Assembly (NCBI RefSeq): GCF_000744255.1
Contig: NZ_JQLO01000001.1
Span: 558,001-622,000 of the forward strand
Reading direction: 5' to 3'
Length of the DNA: 64,000 bases
Source of the DNA: Carnobacterium divergens DSM 20623
GTDB lineage: Bacteria > Bacillota > Bacilli > Lactobacillales > Carnobacteriaceae
Positions 29,278-38,272 of this stretch are shown in pieces. The number at the start of each line of letters is the position of its first letter. Position 1 is the first letter of the stretch. The notes under the pieces are model-generated. The model ran no database searches. It was given only the letters and a program-made list of their open reading frames with translations, and had not been told where the DNA came from. Made by a program: the position numbers and the translations under genes.

Positions 29278-29309
29278 TAAAAAAAAGAAAAATTTTGTAA
29301 GCAGATACT

Positions 29310-29338
29310 TTGAAATTTGAATCGAGAGGTGGTAGAGT
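29310..29338 (+). promoter_or_regulatory. Probable sodA promoter
   Basis: The -35 TTGAAA (29310-29315), a 17-bp spacer and the weaker -10 TAGAGT (29333-29338) precede a leader of about 55 nt and the ribosome binding site GGGGG (29384-29388). Confidence 0.5.
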
Positions 29339-29397
29339 AGAAATGTAGTCGTCAAAAGGATTACATACAAAAATAAATTTATTGGGGGACCTACAAT

Positions 29398-30006
29398 ATG
29401 ACTTATCAATTACCAGAATTACCATATGCATATGATGCATTAACGCCTTATATCGATGAAGAAACAATGCACTTACATCACGACAAACACCACAATACCT
29501 ACGTAACCAACCTAAATGCAGCGATTGAAAAACATCCTGAATTAGGTAGCAAAACAATAGAAGAACTAATGAGCAATTTAGATGCAATTCCTGAAGATAT
29601 CCGTACGGCTGTAAGAAACAATGGTGGTGGACATGTAAACCATACTTTCTTCTGGGAAATTTTAGCTCCAAACGCTGGTGGTGTTCCAACTGGCGAAGTT
29701 AAAGAAGCAATTGATGCTACTTTTGGTAGCTTTGATAAATTCAAAGAAGAATTCGCAGCAGCAGCAACAACTCGTTTTGGTTCTGGCTGGGCTTGGTTAG
29801 TATTAGATGGCGGAAAATTATCAATCATCTCAACTCCAAATCAAGACTCACCATTATCAGAAGGCAAAACACCAATTTTAGGATTAGATGTATGGGAGCA
29901 TGCTTACTACCTAAACTACAAAAATGTTCGTCCTGAATATATTAAAGCATTCTGGAACATTGTAAATTGGGATGAAGTTGCAAAACGTTACGCAGCAGCT
30001 AAATAA
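29398..30006 (+). CDS. sodA: Superoxide dismutase (Mn/Fe family)
   Basis: This enzyme converts superoxide to oxygen and hydrogen peroxide. The 202-residue protein has the N-terminal helical hairpin with metal histidine [10 protein letters not shown] (about 26-35), the second histidine in [11 protein letters not shown], and the C-terminal metal motif [13 protein letters not shown]. The GSGWAWLV and cambialistic-type residues do not settle the metal by eye. Mn is likely for a lactic acid bacterium with an Mn importer in the same window. The antisense reading frame over this gene is a shadow. It is monocistronic. Confidence 0.97.
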   Translation: MTYQLPELPYAYDALTPYIDEETMHLHHDKHHNTYVTNLNAAIEKHPELGSKTIEELMSNLDAIPEDIRTAVRNNGGGHVNHTFFWEILAPNAGGVPTGEVKEAIDATFGSFDKFKEEFAAAATTRFGSGWAWLVLDGGKLSIISTPNQDSPLSEGKTPILGLDVWEHAYYLNYKNVRPEYIKAFWNIVNWDEVAKRYAAAK

Positions 30007-30014
30007 TGACTATT

Positions 30015-30057
30015 AAAAAACGGTTCATTACTTTTTAAAGTAATGAACCGTTTTTTT
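30015..30057. terminator. Bidirectional terminator between sodA and the Qnr-like gene
   Basis: AAAACGGTTCATTACTTT and AAAGTAATGAACCGTTTT form a long perfect stem. T runs lie on both sides. Confidence 0.93.
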
Positions 30058-30058
30058 G

Positions 30059-30694
30059 TTATTCTACAATACAACCTAAAGCTCCTGCAATAACAATCGA
30101 TTGCTCAGTATTGATTTTACAGCCACGAAGCAACTCAATAGAAAGGTTGATTTTTTCAAAGGAAGAGGTGCTTAAGTTTAATCCTTTTAAATTCGTCTGC
30201 ATCAAATTAACGCCTGTTAAATCACAAGCATTAAACGTTAAGTGCAACCATTTAATATTGAAAAAATCACTTTCAATCAAAGGCATCTCAGTAAACGAGA
30301 CCCGTTTTAAAGAGGCATAACTAAAAGAACTGTAATTTGCCTGACAGTCTTTAAAAGTGGTATCTAAAATAGAAGACTCAGCAAAATTAACGCCGACAAT
30401 TTTAGAATCAAGAAAAGCACACCGATGTAAAATACCCCCAATCATTTCAGTATTGCTTAAATTGCACTTGATAAATTCCACATCCAGCAATTCAAGTTGA
30501 TGAAAATGGCAGTCACTAAAGGTCACATTCACAAACTGAACAGATTGAAAACAGACTTTCTCAAGATCCCTGCCTGTCAAAGTACAATTTTTAAAGAGGC
30601 AATTTTCATAAAAAGCCTCATCTTCAATCAACTCAAAAGTTTCTTCTCTAAGATCAACTGGAAAGCGGGGTGGTTCTATTTTTTGTATTTTCAT
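30059..30694 (-). CDS. Pentapeptide repeat protein, Qnr-like
   Basis: This 211-residue protein consists almost entirely of tandem A/C(D/N)LXX-type pentapeptides (for example CLFKNCTLTG, CNLSNTEM, CDLTGVNLMQTNLKGLNL). It should fold as a right-handed beta-helix that mimics DNA. The GILHRCAFL and SFSYASL segments and the end EQSIVIAGALG resemble, from memory, the 211-residue chromosomal EfsQnr of Enterococcus faecalis, which protects gyrase from fluoroquinolones. It lies 19 bp downstream of yfhO on the minus strand with the ribosome binding site AAAGGAG, so the two are probably co-transcribed. A native role other than drug protection is possible. Confidence 0.82.
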   Translation of the reverse strand: MKIQKIEPPRFPVDLREETFELIEDEAFYENCLFKNCTLTGRDLEKVCFQSVQFVNVTFSDCHFHQLELLDVEFIKCNLSNTEMIGGILHRCAFLDSKIVGVNFAESSILDTTFKDCQANYSSFSYASLKRVSFTEMPLIESDFFNIKWLHLTFNACDLTGVNLMQTNLKGLNLSTSSFEKINLSIELLRGCKINTEQSIVIAGALGCIVE

Positions 30695-30713
30695 AAAAGA
30701 AACTCCTTTAAAG

Positions 30714-33461
30714 TCAAAAATGTTTATGGCGCTTCCCTCTGTGAAAGAGCCAATTTGTTAACACAAGTAGAATAAGTGAGATGAAGGAAATAAGCAAACC
30801 TATTTTAAAATAAGGTGTTTGATAAGAAATGTCTATTTTGTGAGTTCCTTTTGTGATAGGAACCGCAAGCAAACTGTTTAGAACTTTAGTGGTCGAAACA
30901 GTTTTTCCATCAATTGAAACACGCCAACCTTTGCTGTAAGGGATAGTCGTCATTAAAATCTTATTTTCATCCGTAATGGTGGCTGTCCCTTTAAAATAAG
31001 TATTGCCGAACTTTTCAATGTTTAATTCATTTTCTTTTAAATTCGTTACAATCTTTTCGAAGGCTGTTGTGTCAAAATGATACAACTGAAATTGTTCCAA
31101 CCAGAGACTTTCTTTTTTCAGCTCAACTGTAATCGTGACGGTTTGATCTTTTTGTTGATTGGCAACATTTAAAATTAATGTATCGCGATAGGTTTTATAT
31201 TGTGATAATTTCTTCCCGTTTAGATAAAAAGTAGCATCTTCTTCTTTAACGCTGGGTCCTAAAGTTAGATAATAAGCATCATTGGTTTGAGGGGTGAACT
31301 GGAAATCAATCGTTGCTTTATTATTGGCAATTTGTTTGAAAAAAGTAGGATTTGGATACTGATTGTTAGGCGTAATATTTTGATAAACAGTACTATTAAA
31401 CGCAATGGGTGTGAAATAACGTTTTTTTTCATTTGGACTGAGAGCCCTTAAAATATTTTCTTGTAACTGAACCGGCTGATTGGTCAATTCTTTCACTTTT
31501 AAAATATCTTTATCGACACCATAGGCGATTGATAAGGCATTTTGATTTTTAAAGGTGGTCATTCTGTCTGTATTCGTTAATTTGCTGTAGCTTCTTAAAT
31601 CGGGTTTCGTGGCCATGATAGTCAATTGCAATTGTGTTAAGTTTGTCGGATTATTTTTTTGTGTTAACTCAGTTACTTTATTTTTAGCAAGTGGGGTTTG
31701 GCCTGTGGCTGGATCAACTAAATCATCCTGACTTTTTTCATATAACGCATTATTTTCCGCTACATAGTATTTGATTCCAAATAGAGCATCTGTTGCTAAG
31801 GTAGCATTAGAATAGGCAATAAAACCATTTCCAACTGGAAATCCTAAATTACCAAATAACGTTGGCACTTCCTTTTCGAAAGTTGAACTAAAGTGAGTGA
31901 CACTTGGATAATCAAATTGAAAGCTATCATTTTTAGAACGTAAAAACGTTTTTTCAACTCGGTAGAATCCGTTATCTTTTTCTTTGATATGATCGATAAC
32001 AGGAGCAAACTCCCTTCGATACTCTAAAAATTCACTATTGGAAACATAACTCAATCTAGATAAATCTAATTGCGCATTGATGCCCATTTCGACGGCACTT
32101 ACTAAAAATAAAAGAAACGGTAGCCAAAGAGTATACTTAGGTTTTACAATCAATAAGAACGTCACGATGGCAATAAATAAAGACGTTAAAATAATCTGCT
32201 CATGATAAACAAAATCAAAAGGATGCTTAAGCATATAAAAAGCAGCAACGGTTGTGCTAACTACAACTAGTAACATACCGGGAATTGAAAGACGTTCTAA
32301 TTTGATAAAGGCGCGATAACCATTTAAAATCATAAAAAAACATAATACAAAAGAAAAACGATACGGATACCAAATTGGATATTGAAAACCATGCCAAACA
32401 ATATTAAAAGCTTTTAAGTCCATTGAAACGACTAAAAAGAGAACAATTAAGAAAGCCATCAAACGCTCTCGAATCGGAAAGGCACGACTAAACAGAAAGG
32501 AAACAAAACAAATTAATGCTAAACTGCCAATAAATAAATTGGGATACCCATCAGGCATTTGGTCAAAATTAAAGGCACCAATGTATAATTTTGAAATCAT
32601 TTCTTGAATTGGAAAAGCAAATTTCCATTCAAAAGAAAAGTCACTATAACTGGCCTTGCTATCTAACAAAGCATGAAATGTCGGTACAAGTAGGATACTA
32701 GCTAATCCGCCTCCTAATAAAGAATGCCAACTAAATCGAGCCAATTGTTTACTTAAAAAAATCACTTTCTCTTTCACCGTCGTTTTTGATGGAAATTGGA
32801 AAGCCGTTAAACGGAAGATAAAATACAAAATACTGAACAAGCAAATCATATAAGCAATATAATAATTAGCAATTAACATGAGAGCTAAAAATACCGTATA
32901 AAAAAGTCCACGCTTTTCAAAAACCAATTTTTCAATTCCTAAAATAACCAGCGGCAAGAAAATTAATCCATCTAACCACATAATGTTTAATTGGTTGACA
33001 ATCGTATAGCCCATCAAGGCATAAGAAGTTGAAAAAGTTGCAAGATAAAGTCCCTTTCCATTAAAAGCTTTCTTTAACAAAATCCCAAAACTAAGTCCAG
33101 CTAAACTGATTTTAGTTAATGTGAGAACGGTGATTCCTAGTGTAATCAAGCGAGCTGGAAACAGCAACAAGATTAAATTAAAAGGACTTGTTAAGTAATA
33201 AGCCCAGAGACCAATCATATCGCCTCCAATCGCTTTTGAAAAAGAATAAAAGAAACTTGTTGGATCTCCTAACAATGTATTGCGATAATAGGTATAAAAA
33301 TCAACATATTGTTGACCTAAATCGACTGTTAATAAAGAACTGTCCCCAAATGGAAACACACCTTGAGCTAAATAAATTAAAAATAAAATAAAGCACGGAA
33401 CGCCGCCTGCTAAAATAAGGGGCCAGTTATTGTGTAAAATTTTTTTGAAAAAGACAGTCAT
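30714..33461 (-). CDS. yfhO: YfhO family multi-membrane-spanning glycosyltransferase-like protein
   Basis: This 915-residue integral membrane protein has about 13 hydrophobic segments in residues 10-470. A large extracytoplasmic part of about 400 residues follows, and one final hydrophobic helix lies near 880-905. This is the GT-C-like layout of the YfhO family (Pfam YfhO). Bacillus and Listeria relatives add sugars to lipoteichoic or wall teichoic acid. The N-terminal FPFGDSSLLTVDLGQQYVDF segment carries the acidic residues expected in the first outer loop. The ribosome binding site TGGAGTG precedes the ATG. The Qnr-like gene follows in the same orientation. Confidence 0.88.
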   Translation of the reverse strand: MTVFFKKILHNNWPLILAGGVPCFILFLIYLAQGVFPFGDSSLLTVDLGQQYVDFYTYYRNTLLGDPTSFFYSFSKAIGGDMIGLWAYYLTSPFNLILLLFPARLITLGITVLTLTKISLAGLSFGILLKKAFNGKGLYLATFSTSYALMGYTIVNQLNIMWLDGLIFLPLVILGIEKLVFEKRGLFYTVFLALMLIANYYIAYMICLFSILYFIFRLTAFQFPSKTTVKEKVIFLSKQLARFSWHSLLGGGLASILLVPTFHALLDSKASYSDFSFEWKFAFPIQEMISKLYIGAFNFDQMPDGYPNLFIGSLALICFVSFLFSRAFPIRERLMAFLIVLFLVVSMDLKAFNIVWHGFQYPIWYPYRFSFVLCFFMILNGYRAFIKLERLSIPGMLLVVVSTTVAAFYMLKHPFDFVYHEQIILTSLFIAIVTFLLIVKPKYTLWLPFLLFLVSAVEMGINAQLDLSRLSYVSNSEFLEYRREFAPVIDHIKEKDNGFYRVEKTFLRSKNDSFQFDYPSVTHFSSTFEKEVPTLFGNLGFPVGNGFIAYSNATLATDALFGIKYYVAENNALYEKSQDDLVDPATGQTPLAKNKVTELTQKNNPTNLTQLQLTIMATKPDLRSYSKLTNTDRMTTFKNQNALSIAYGVDKDILKVKELTNQPVQLQENILRALSPNEKKRYFTPIAFNSTVYQNITPNNQYPNPTFFKQIANNKATIDFQFTPQTNDAYYLTLGPSVKEEDATFYLNGKKLSQYKTYRDTLILNVANQQKDQTVTITVELKKESLWLEQFQLYHFDTTAFEKIVTNLKENELNIEKFGNTYFKGTATITDENKILMTTIPYSKGWRVSIDGKTVSTTKVLNSLLAVPITKGTHKIDISYQTPYFKIGLLISFISLILLVLTNWLFHRGKRHKHF

Positions 33462-33589
33462 TCACAAATCACTCCAGTAACAATTTCTAATTTTTTATAA
33501 AGAATCGATTGTTTCTATTACTAAAAAGGGGTTCTTGTAATAGAATAGCATATATATAGTAGGAAATTAATTAAAAATTTACTTATTAA

Positions 33590-33619
33590 TTGGTTAAACT
33601 TGTTCAAGTTTGGTACAAT
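33590..33619 (+). promoter_or_regulatory. Promoter of the class B PBP gene
   Basis: TTGGTT (33590-33595), an 18-bp spacer and TACAAT (33614-33619), preceded by TGG (extended -10), lie 37 bp before the GTG start. Confidence 0.6.
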
Positions 33620-33655
33620 AATAGAAGTGTAATCTAACAACAGGAAGGTGTACAA

Positions 33656-35710
33656 GTGATTATTAATCAAAAGAAAAAGATCGATAAAAAGAAAAAAAAT
33701 AAATCTCATATTCCTTTCCGACTAAATTTGTTGTTTTTTGTCGTGTTTTTATTATTTGCTTCATTAATATTAAGACTAGGCTATTTACAAATAGTACGTG
33801 GAGAAGAGTTTGAAACGCAAGTAAAACGAACTGAGACAACAACAGCCACTGGAACAGTACCTCGAGGAATGATTTATGACAGTCAAAATCGTCAGCTTGT
33901 AGGCAACAAACCGTTACAGGCAATTACCTATACAAGAGGGGCCCAAGTAAGCGGAGCAGATATGGCTAAAATTGCTAAAAATTTAGCGAAGTATATTACG
34001 ATGGATACCTCTGATTTAAAAGAACGCGATTTAAAAGATTATTTTGCGGCAACAAATGAGAAAAAATTAAATGATCGTTTATCCAAAAAAGAAACCCAAT
34101 TAAAAGGTGGGGAGTTGTATGATGTTCAACTATCTAAAATCACACCTGAAGAAATTCAATTTGATGAAGCTGAACGTCAAGTAGCTGCTATTTTTAAAAA
34201 GATGAATGGAGCCTATGCTCTAACAACAACCTACATCAAAAGTAAAGACGTGACTGATCAAGAAATTGCTGAAATCAGTGAAAACTTAATGAGTCTACCA
34301 GGTGTTGATACTTCAACTGACTGGGATCGTATCTATCCTCAAGGAGACATGTTACGCAGTGTCCTTGGAAGTGTTACAACTGAAAAAACTGGACTGCCAA
34401 GCGATCAAGCAAGTGCAATGCTAGCAAAAGGTTACGCGCGAAATGATCGTGTTGGAAACAGTTATTTAGAAAAACAATACGAAGAAGTATTAAGTGGTTC
34501 CAAATCAAAATCTGAAACCAAAACTAATAATAGTGGCGATATTATTGATACGGCATCTAAATATGAAGGAGCCAAAGGCGACAATTTAGTGTTAACGATC
34601 GATATTGATTTTCAAAAGAAATTAGAAGATATTACGAAAAAACAATTAGCTTCAATTCGAAGTGGCCTTGTTGATCGAATGTATGTTGTTGCAACCAATC
34701 CTAAAACAGGTGAACTATTAGGAATGACGGGTCAAAAATACAACTACGAAACAAAAGAGATTGAGGATGACGCTTTAGGTGCAATGAATACTCAGTATAC
34801 AATGGGTTCATCTGTTAAAGGTGCAACTGTATTGGCTGGATACATGGATAAGGTGATTTCTTTAGACAATAATGTAATGGTCGATCGTCCTTTAAAATTT
34901 AAAAACACACCAGCTAAAAGTTCTTGGTTCAACCGAGGTGGAGCGATTTCAATGAACGATGAAACAGCCCTAGAAGTGTCTTCAAACTCCTACATGATGC
35001 AATTAGCAATGCGAATGGGTGGTCAAAACAGCTATACTCCTGAAGGCACGTTAGATATCGATAAAGATAAAGTATTTACTAAACTAAGAGGGTATTATGC
35101 ACAATTTGGTTTAGGTGTTCCAACAGGAATTGATTTACCAGGTGAAGCATTGGGTTACCCAGGTCCAACGAGCAATCCAGGATTAGCGCTCGATTTTGCT
35201 TTTGGTCAATTTGATACCTATACACCACTTCAATTAAATCAATACATTTCCACTATTGCTAACGGCGGAAGCCGAATTGCACCACATGTTGTAAAAGAAA
35301 TTCGAGGAACAGATGAGAATGGGAATATTGGTGCTATTCAAACAGAGATTCAACCTCGAGTATTAAATACGGTGAACGTGGGTACAGAAGAAATGAAACG
35401 CGTGCAAACCGGAATGTATAACGTAGTACATGGTGGGAATTCAAACGGAACAGGGAAACTTTTAGCCAGTGCACCTTACAGCATATCTGCAAAAACAGGG
35501 ACAGCAGAAGCATTCTACGATGGGCCACTTGAGGCTTCAAAAGGCGAATCAGTTTTCAACTTAACCTTAGTTGGCTACGCTCCTTCGAATGACCCAGAAA
35601 TTGCGATTGCTGTTGTTGTACCCTATCTACCTTACAATACAACTTCAAAAGTGAATATAAATACCGCTAGAGAAGTATTTGATGCCTATTTTGAAGGGAA
35701 AGATAAGTAG
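33656..35710 (+). CDS. Class B penicillin-binding protein (PBP2B type)
   Basis: This is a peptidoglycan transpeptidase of 684 residues. A basic cytoplasmic N-terminus and one membrane segment (about 25-45) precede the PBP dimerisation domain starting at RGMIYD. The C-terminal transpeptidase domain has the motifs SSVK (active serine, in TMGSSVKGATV), SSN (EVSSNSYM) and KTGT (SAKTGTAEAF). No PASTA repeats follow, unlike the PBP in the dcw cluster below, so this is the elongation-type enzyme. The start is GTG 33656, 5 bp after GGAAGGTG. It is alone between its own promoter and a strong terminator. Confidence 0.92.
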   Translation: MIINQKKKIDKKKKNKSHIPFRLNLLFFVVFLLFASLILRLGYLQIVRGEEFETQVKRTETTTATGTVPRGMIYDSQNRQLVGNKPLQAITYTRGAQVSGADMAKIAKNLAKYITMDTSDLKERDLKDYFAATNEKKLNDRLSKKETQLKGGELYDVQLSKITPEEIQFDEAERQVAAIFKKMNGAYALTTTYIKSKDVTDQEIAEISENLMSLPGVDTSTDWDRIYPQGDMLRSVLGSVTTEKTGLPSDQASAMLAKGYARNDRVGNSYLEKQYEEVLSGSKSKSETKTNNSGDIIDTASKYEGAKGDNLVLTIDIDFQKKLEDITKKQLASIRSGLVDRMYVVATNPKTGELLGMTGQKYNYETKEIEDDALGAMNTQYTMGSSVKGATVLAGYMDKVISLDNNVMVDRPLKFKNTPAKSSWFNRGGAISMNDETALEVSSNSYMMQLAMRMGGQNSYTPEGTLDIDKDKVFTKLRGYYAQFGLGVPTGIDLPGEALGYPGPTSNPGLALDFAFGQFDTYTPLQLNQYISTIANGGSRIAPHVVKEIRGTDENGNIGAIQTEIQPRVLNTVNVGTEEMKRVQTGMYNVVHGGNSNGTGKLLASAPYSISAKTGTAEAFYDGPLEASKGESVFNLTLVGYAPSNDPEIAIAVVVPYLPYNTTSKVNINTAREVFDAYFEGKDK

Positions 35711-35719
35711 TAAGTAGTC

Positions 35720-35758
35720 AAACAGCCAGTTGATTTTAAATCAACTGGCTGTTTATTT
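35720..35758 (+). terminator. Terminator after the class B PBP gene
   Basis: AAACAGCCAGTTGATTT and AAATCAACTGGCTGTTT form a perfect 17-bp stem followed by ATTT. Confidence 0.92.
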
Positions 35759-35785
35759 ACATTATTTCCTAAACAGTTTTAAACA

Positions 35786-35794
35786 TGCTATGAT
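35786..35794 (+). promoter_or_regulatory. Extended -10 of the second TetR gene
   Basis: TGC-TATGAT (hexamer 35789-35794) lies 35 bp before the ATG, with no strong -35. Confidence 0.5.
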
Positions 35795-35828
35795 ACATAC
35801 AATTAATCATTAAAGGGAGCGTTCAAAT

Positions 35829-36395
35829 ATGACGGAATCAGTTATGACAAAAGAAGTTTTATCCAAATCCTTAATAGAGTTATGTCATTATAAACGTTTT
35901 GAAAAAATTACTATTTCGGATATTACACAACGTTGTAAATTAAATCGTCAAACTTTTTATTATCATTTTTCTGATAAATTTGATTTATTAGGTTGGACGT
36001 ATCAACACACTGCTATTCATTATTTAAAGGAAAATGTGACTTTAGAAAATTGGCATGATCAAGTATTGAAAATGCTGCAGGAAATCCAAAGCAATGCGGC
36101 TTTCTATCGTAATACTGTGCAAGATGAATCAGCGTTGTTAGCGAATCAATTTTCTCAACTTACCTGTGAGCTTTTTTTAGAATTATTTAGTCGTTTGGAT
36201 AATGAAGAACGTGTGAGCAAAGCAAATCGACTTTTCTATGCAACATTTTTTTCATACGGATGTGGTGGGATGTTAATTGCATGGATTGTAGCAGGCTTTA
36301 AAGAATATGCAGAAGAACTTGCGGCAAGCTTTGCTCGGTTAGCAAAAGATACTGAAAAATTAGCCTATCAACTTTATTGTGAAATTGAAAATTAA
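35829..36395 (+). CDS. TetR family regulator with DhaS-type C-terminal domain
   Basis: This 188-residue regulator has the helix-turn-helix FEKITISDITQRCKLNRQTFYYHFSDKFDLL (split here as ITISDITQRCKLNR and QTFYYHFSDK). Its C-terminal domain resembles the TetR_C group found in DhaS-like regulators (GCGGMLIAWIVAGF). GGGAG lies 8 bp before the ATG. The gene is 118 bp upstream of oleate hydratase in the same direction, with repeated GACA/TGTC half-sites in between, so control of that gene by free fatty acids or an acyl ligand is a reasonable guess. The ligand is not known. Confidence 0.85.
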   Translation: MTESVMTKEVLSKSLIELCHYKRFEKITISDITQRCKLNRQTFYYHFSDKFDLLGWTYQHTAIHYLKENVTLENWHDQVLKMLQEIQSNAAFYRNTVQDESALLANQFSQLTCELFLELFSRLDNEERVSKANRLFYATFFSYGCGGMLIAWIVAGFKEYAEELAASFARLAKDTEKLAYQLYCEIEN

Positions 36396-36401
36396 CATTT
36401 A

Positions 36402-36440
36402 GACAATTTGTATCTATTGTCCATAAATACGACAGATTGT
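36402..36440 (+). promoter_or_regulatory. Candidate operator between the TetR and oleate hydratase genes
   Basis: GACAAT (36402-36407) and ATTGTC (36416-36421) form an inverted repeat with an 8-bp spacer. A further half-site GACAGATTGT follows at 36431-36440. These lie 36-74 bp upstream of the putative -10 TATACT at 36476-36481. Confidence 0.45.
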
Positions 36441-36513
36441 TTTTTTTGTTTAAGGTGAAGCGTTTTCTATTGGGCTATACTAACAGTATGAAAGTCAATA
36501 GGAGGAATGTTTT

Positions 36514-38211
36514 ATGAATAAGAAACAACTGGGATTGTTAGCAGCAGGAGCAACCGCTATTGGAAGTATGTACGGAGTTAAAAAGTTAAATCAGTTAAAA
36601 TCAGAAAAAAGTAAAGCGATTGATGAAGAAATTGAAGCACGTTATTATGGCGATCAACAAGTCTATTTGATAGGTGGAGGAATTGGAAGTTTAGCAAGTG
36701 CGGCTTTTCTGATTCGAGATGCGAACTTCGAAGGAAAAAACATCCATATTATTGAAGGAATGAAGATTTTAGGTGGAAGCAACGATGGTGCAGGAAATAA
36801 TGAAAAAGGCTTTATCTGTCGTGGTGGGCGAATGTTAAATGAAGAAACCTATGAAAATTTTTGGGACTTATTTAGAAGTATTCCATCCCTTGAAATGCCA
36901 CATATGAGTGTGACAGAAGAAATATTAAATTTTGACCATTTACATCCAACCCATGCACAAGCAAGACTCATTGATAAAAATGCTGAAATTGTAAATGCAC
37001 ATAAAATGGGATTTGATAACAAGGATCGAGCAGCAATGTCTAAACTATTAGCAACACCTGAAGAAGAATTAGATGATTTATCCATTCAAGATTGGTTTGC
37101 ACCTCATTTCTTTGAAACCAATTTCTGGTATATGTGGCAAACAACCTTCGCATTTCAAAAATGGAGCAGCTTATTTGAATTGCGTCGTTATATGAATCGT
37201 ATGATGCTAGAATTTAGTCGCATCGACACATTAGAAGGTGTTACTAGAACGGCATATAATCAATATGAAAGTCTAATTTTACCGTTAAAAAGTTTCTTAG
37301 AAAAGCATAAAGTAGATTTTATTCTTGATAAAACGGTAACGGATATCGATTTTGTAGAAGGCAGTGACATCACAGCAACTGCTATTCACTTGACAGATGG
37401 AGAAGTGATTGAGTTAAAATCAGAAGATAAGGTGATGATGACAAATGCATGCATGACGGATAGCACGACAGAAGGAGACTATCACACCCCAGCTCCAAAA
37501 GCTGAAAAACGCCCGATATCTGGTGAGCTTTGGTATAAAATTGCTCAAAAAAAATCAAATTTAGGCAACCCAGCTCCCTTTTTCGATCATGAAGAAGAAA
37601 CCAATTGGGAAAGTTTTACAGTGACTTGTAAAGGAAATGCGTTACTGAAACGCTTTGAGGAATTTTCAGGAAATATTCCAGGAAGCGGAGCGTTAATGAC
37701 GTTTAAAGATTCAAACTGGCTAATGAGCATTGTGGTTGCAGCACAACCGCACTTTAAGAATCAAGATTTAACCACAACGATTTTCTGGGGATACGGTTTG
37801 TACCCAGATCGAGTGGGGGATTATGTAAAAAAAACAATGCGTGAATGTACTGGAGAAGAGATTCTTTATGAATTAATTTGCCAGTTCAAATGGCAAGATG
37901 ATTGGGAAAAAATCAAAGAGGATATTGTAAACGTCATTCCATGTTACATGCCATATATTGATGCTCAATTTCAACCAAGAAAAATGAGTGACCGTCCAAA
38001 AGTAGTTCCAACAGGAAGCACCAATTTCGCAATGATCAGTCAATTCGTAGAAATACCAAAAGATATGGTCTTTACAGAAGAATATTCTGTTCGAGCGGCT
38101 AAAACAGCTGTGTATACATTGTTTGATATCAATAAAGAAATTTGTCCAGTTACACCTCATAACCGTGATCCAAAAGTAGTGGCAAAAGCGGCTAAAACGA
38201 TGTTTAGATAA
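36514..38211 (+). CDS. ohyA: Oleate hydratase
   Basis: This FAD enzyme hydrates the cis-9 double bond of oleic and linoleic acids to 10-hydroxy fatty acids, a detoxification reaction. The 565-residue protein has the FAD-binding motif GGGIGS at 54-59, the family segments GFICRGGRMLNEETYENFWDLF (shown here only in part: RGGRMLNEETYE) and QYESLILPLKSFLEKH, and the C-terminal lid region. An N-terminal hydrophobic stretch (about 6-22) precedes the FAD domain and may be a membrane anchor. The GGAGG site precedes the ATG. It lies downstream of a TetR gene and before a terminator. Confidence 0.94.
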   Translation: MNKKQLGLLAAGATAIGSMYGVKKLNQLKSEKSKAIDEEIEARYYGDQQVYLIGGGIGSLASAAFLIRDANFEGKNIHIIEGMKILGGSNDGAGNNEKGFICRGGRMLNEETYENFWDLFRSIPSLEMPHMSVTEEILNFDHLHPTHAQARLIDKNAEIVNAHKMGFDNKDRAAMSKLLATPEEELDDLSIQDWFAPHFFETNFWYMWQTTFAFQKWSSLFELRRYMNRMMLEFSRIDTLEGVTRTAYNQYESLILPLKSFLEKHKVDFILDKTVTDIDFVEGSDITATAIHLTDGEVIELKSEDKVMMTNACMTDSTTEGDYHTPAPKAEKRPISGELWYKIAQKKSNLGNPAPFFDHEEETNWESFTVTCKGNALLKRFEEFSGNIPGSGALMTFKDSNWLMSIVVAAQPHFKNQDLTTTIFWGYGLYPDRVGDYVKKTMRECTGEEILYELICQFKWQDDWEKIKEDIVNVIPCYMPYIDAQFQPRKMSDRPKVVPTGSTNFAMISQFVEIPKDMVFTEEYSVRAAKTAVYTLFDINKEICPVTPHNRDPKVVAKAAKTMFR

Positions 38212-38214
38212 CAA

Positions 38215-38263
38215 CAAAAAAACTGCTTGATTCTAATTAATAGTAGAATCAAGCAGTTTTTTT
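38215..38263. terminator. Bidirectional terminator after ohyA
   Basis: AAAAAACTGCTTGATTCTA and TAGAATCAAGCAGTTTTTT form a near-perfect stem with T runs on both strands, serving the convergent minus-strand gene. Confidence 0.92.
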
Positions 38264-38272
38264 GATCTTATC

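Noticed and set aside
29168-29689. 173-codon antisense frame across sodA and its upstream region
   Set aside because: It overlaps the fully conserved sodA gene, has no ribosome binding site and is rich in residues expected from reverse reading; it is a shadow.
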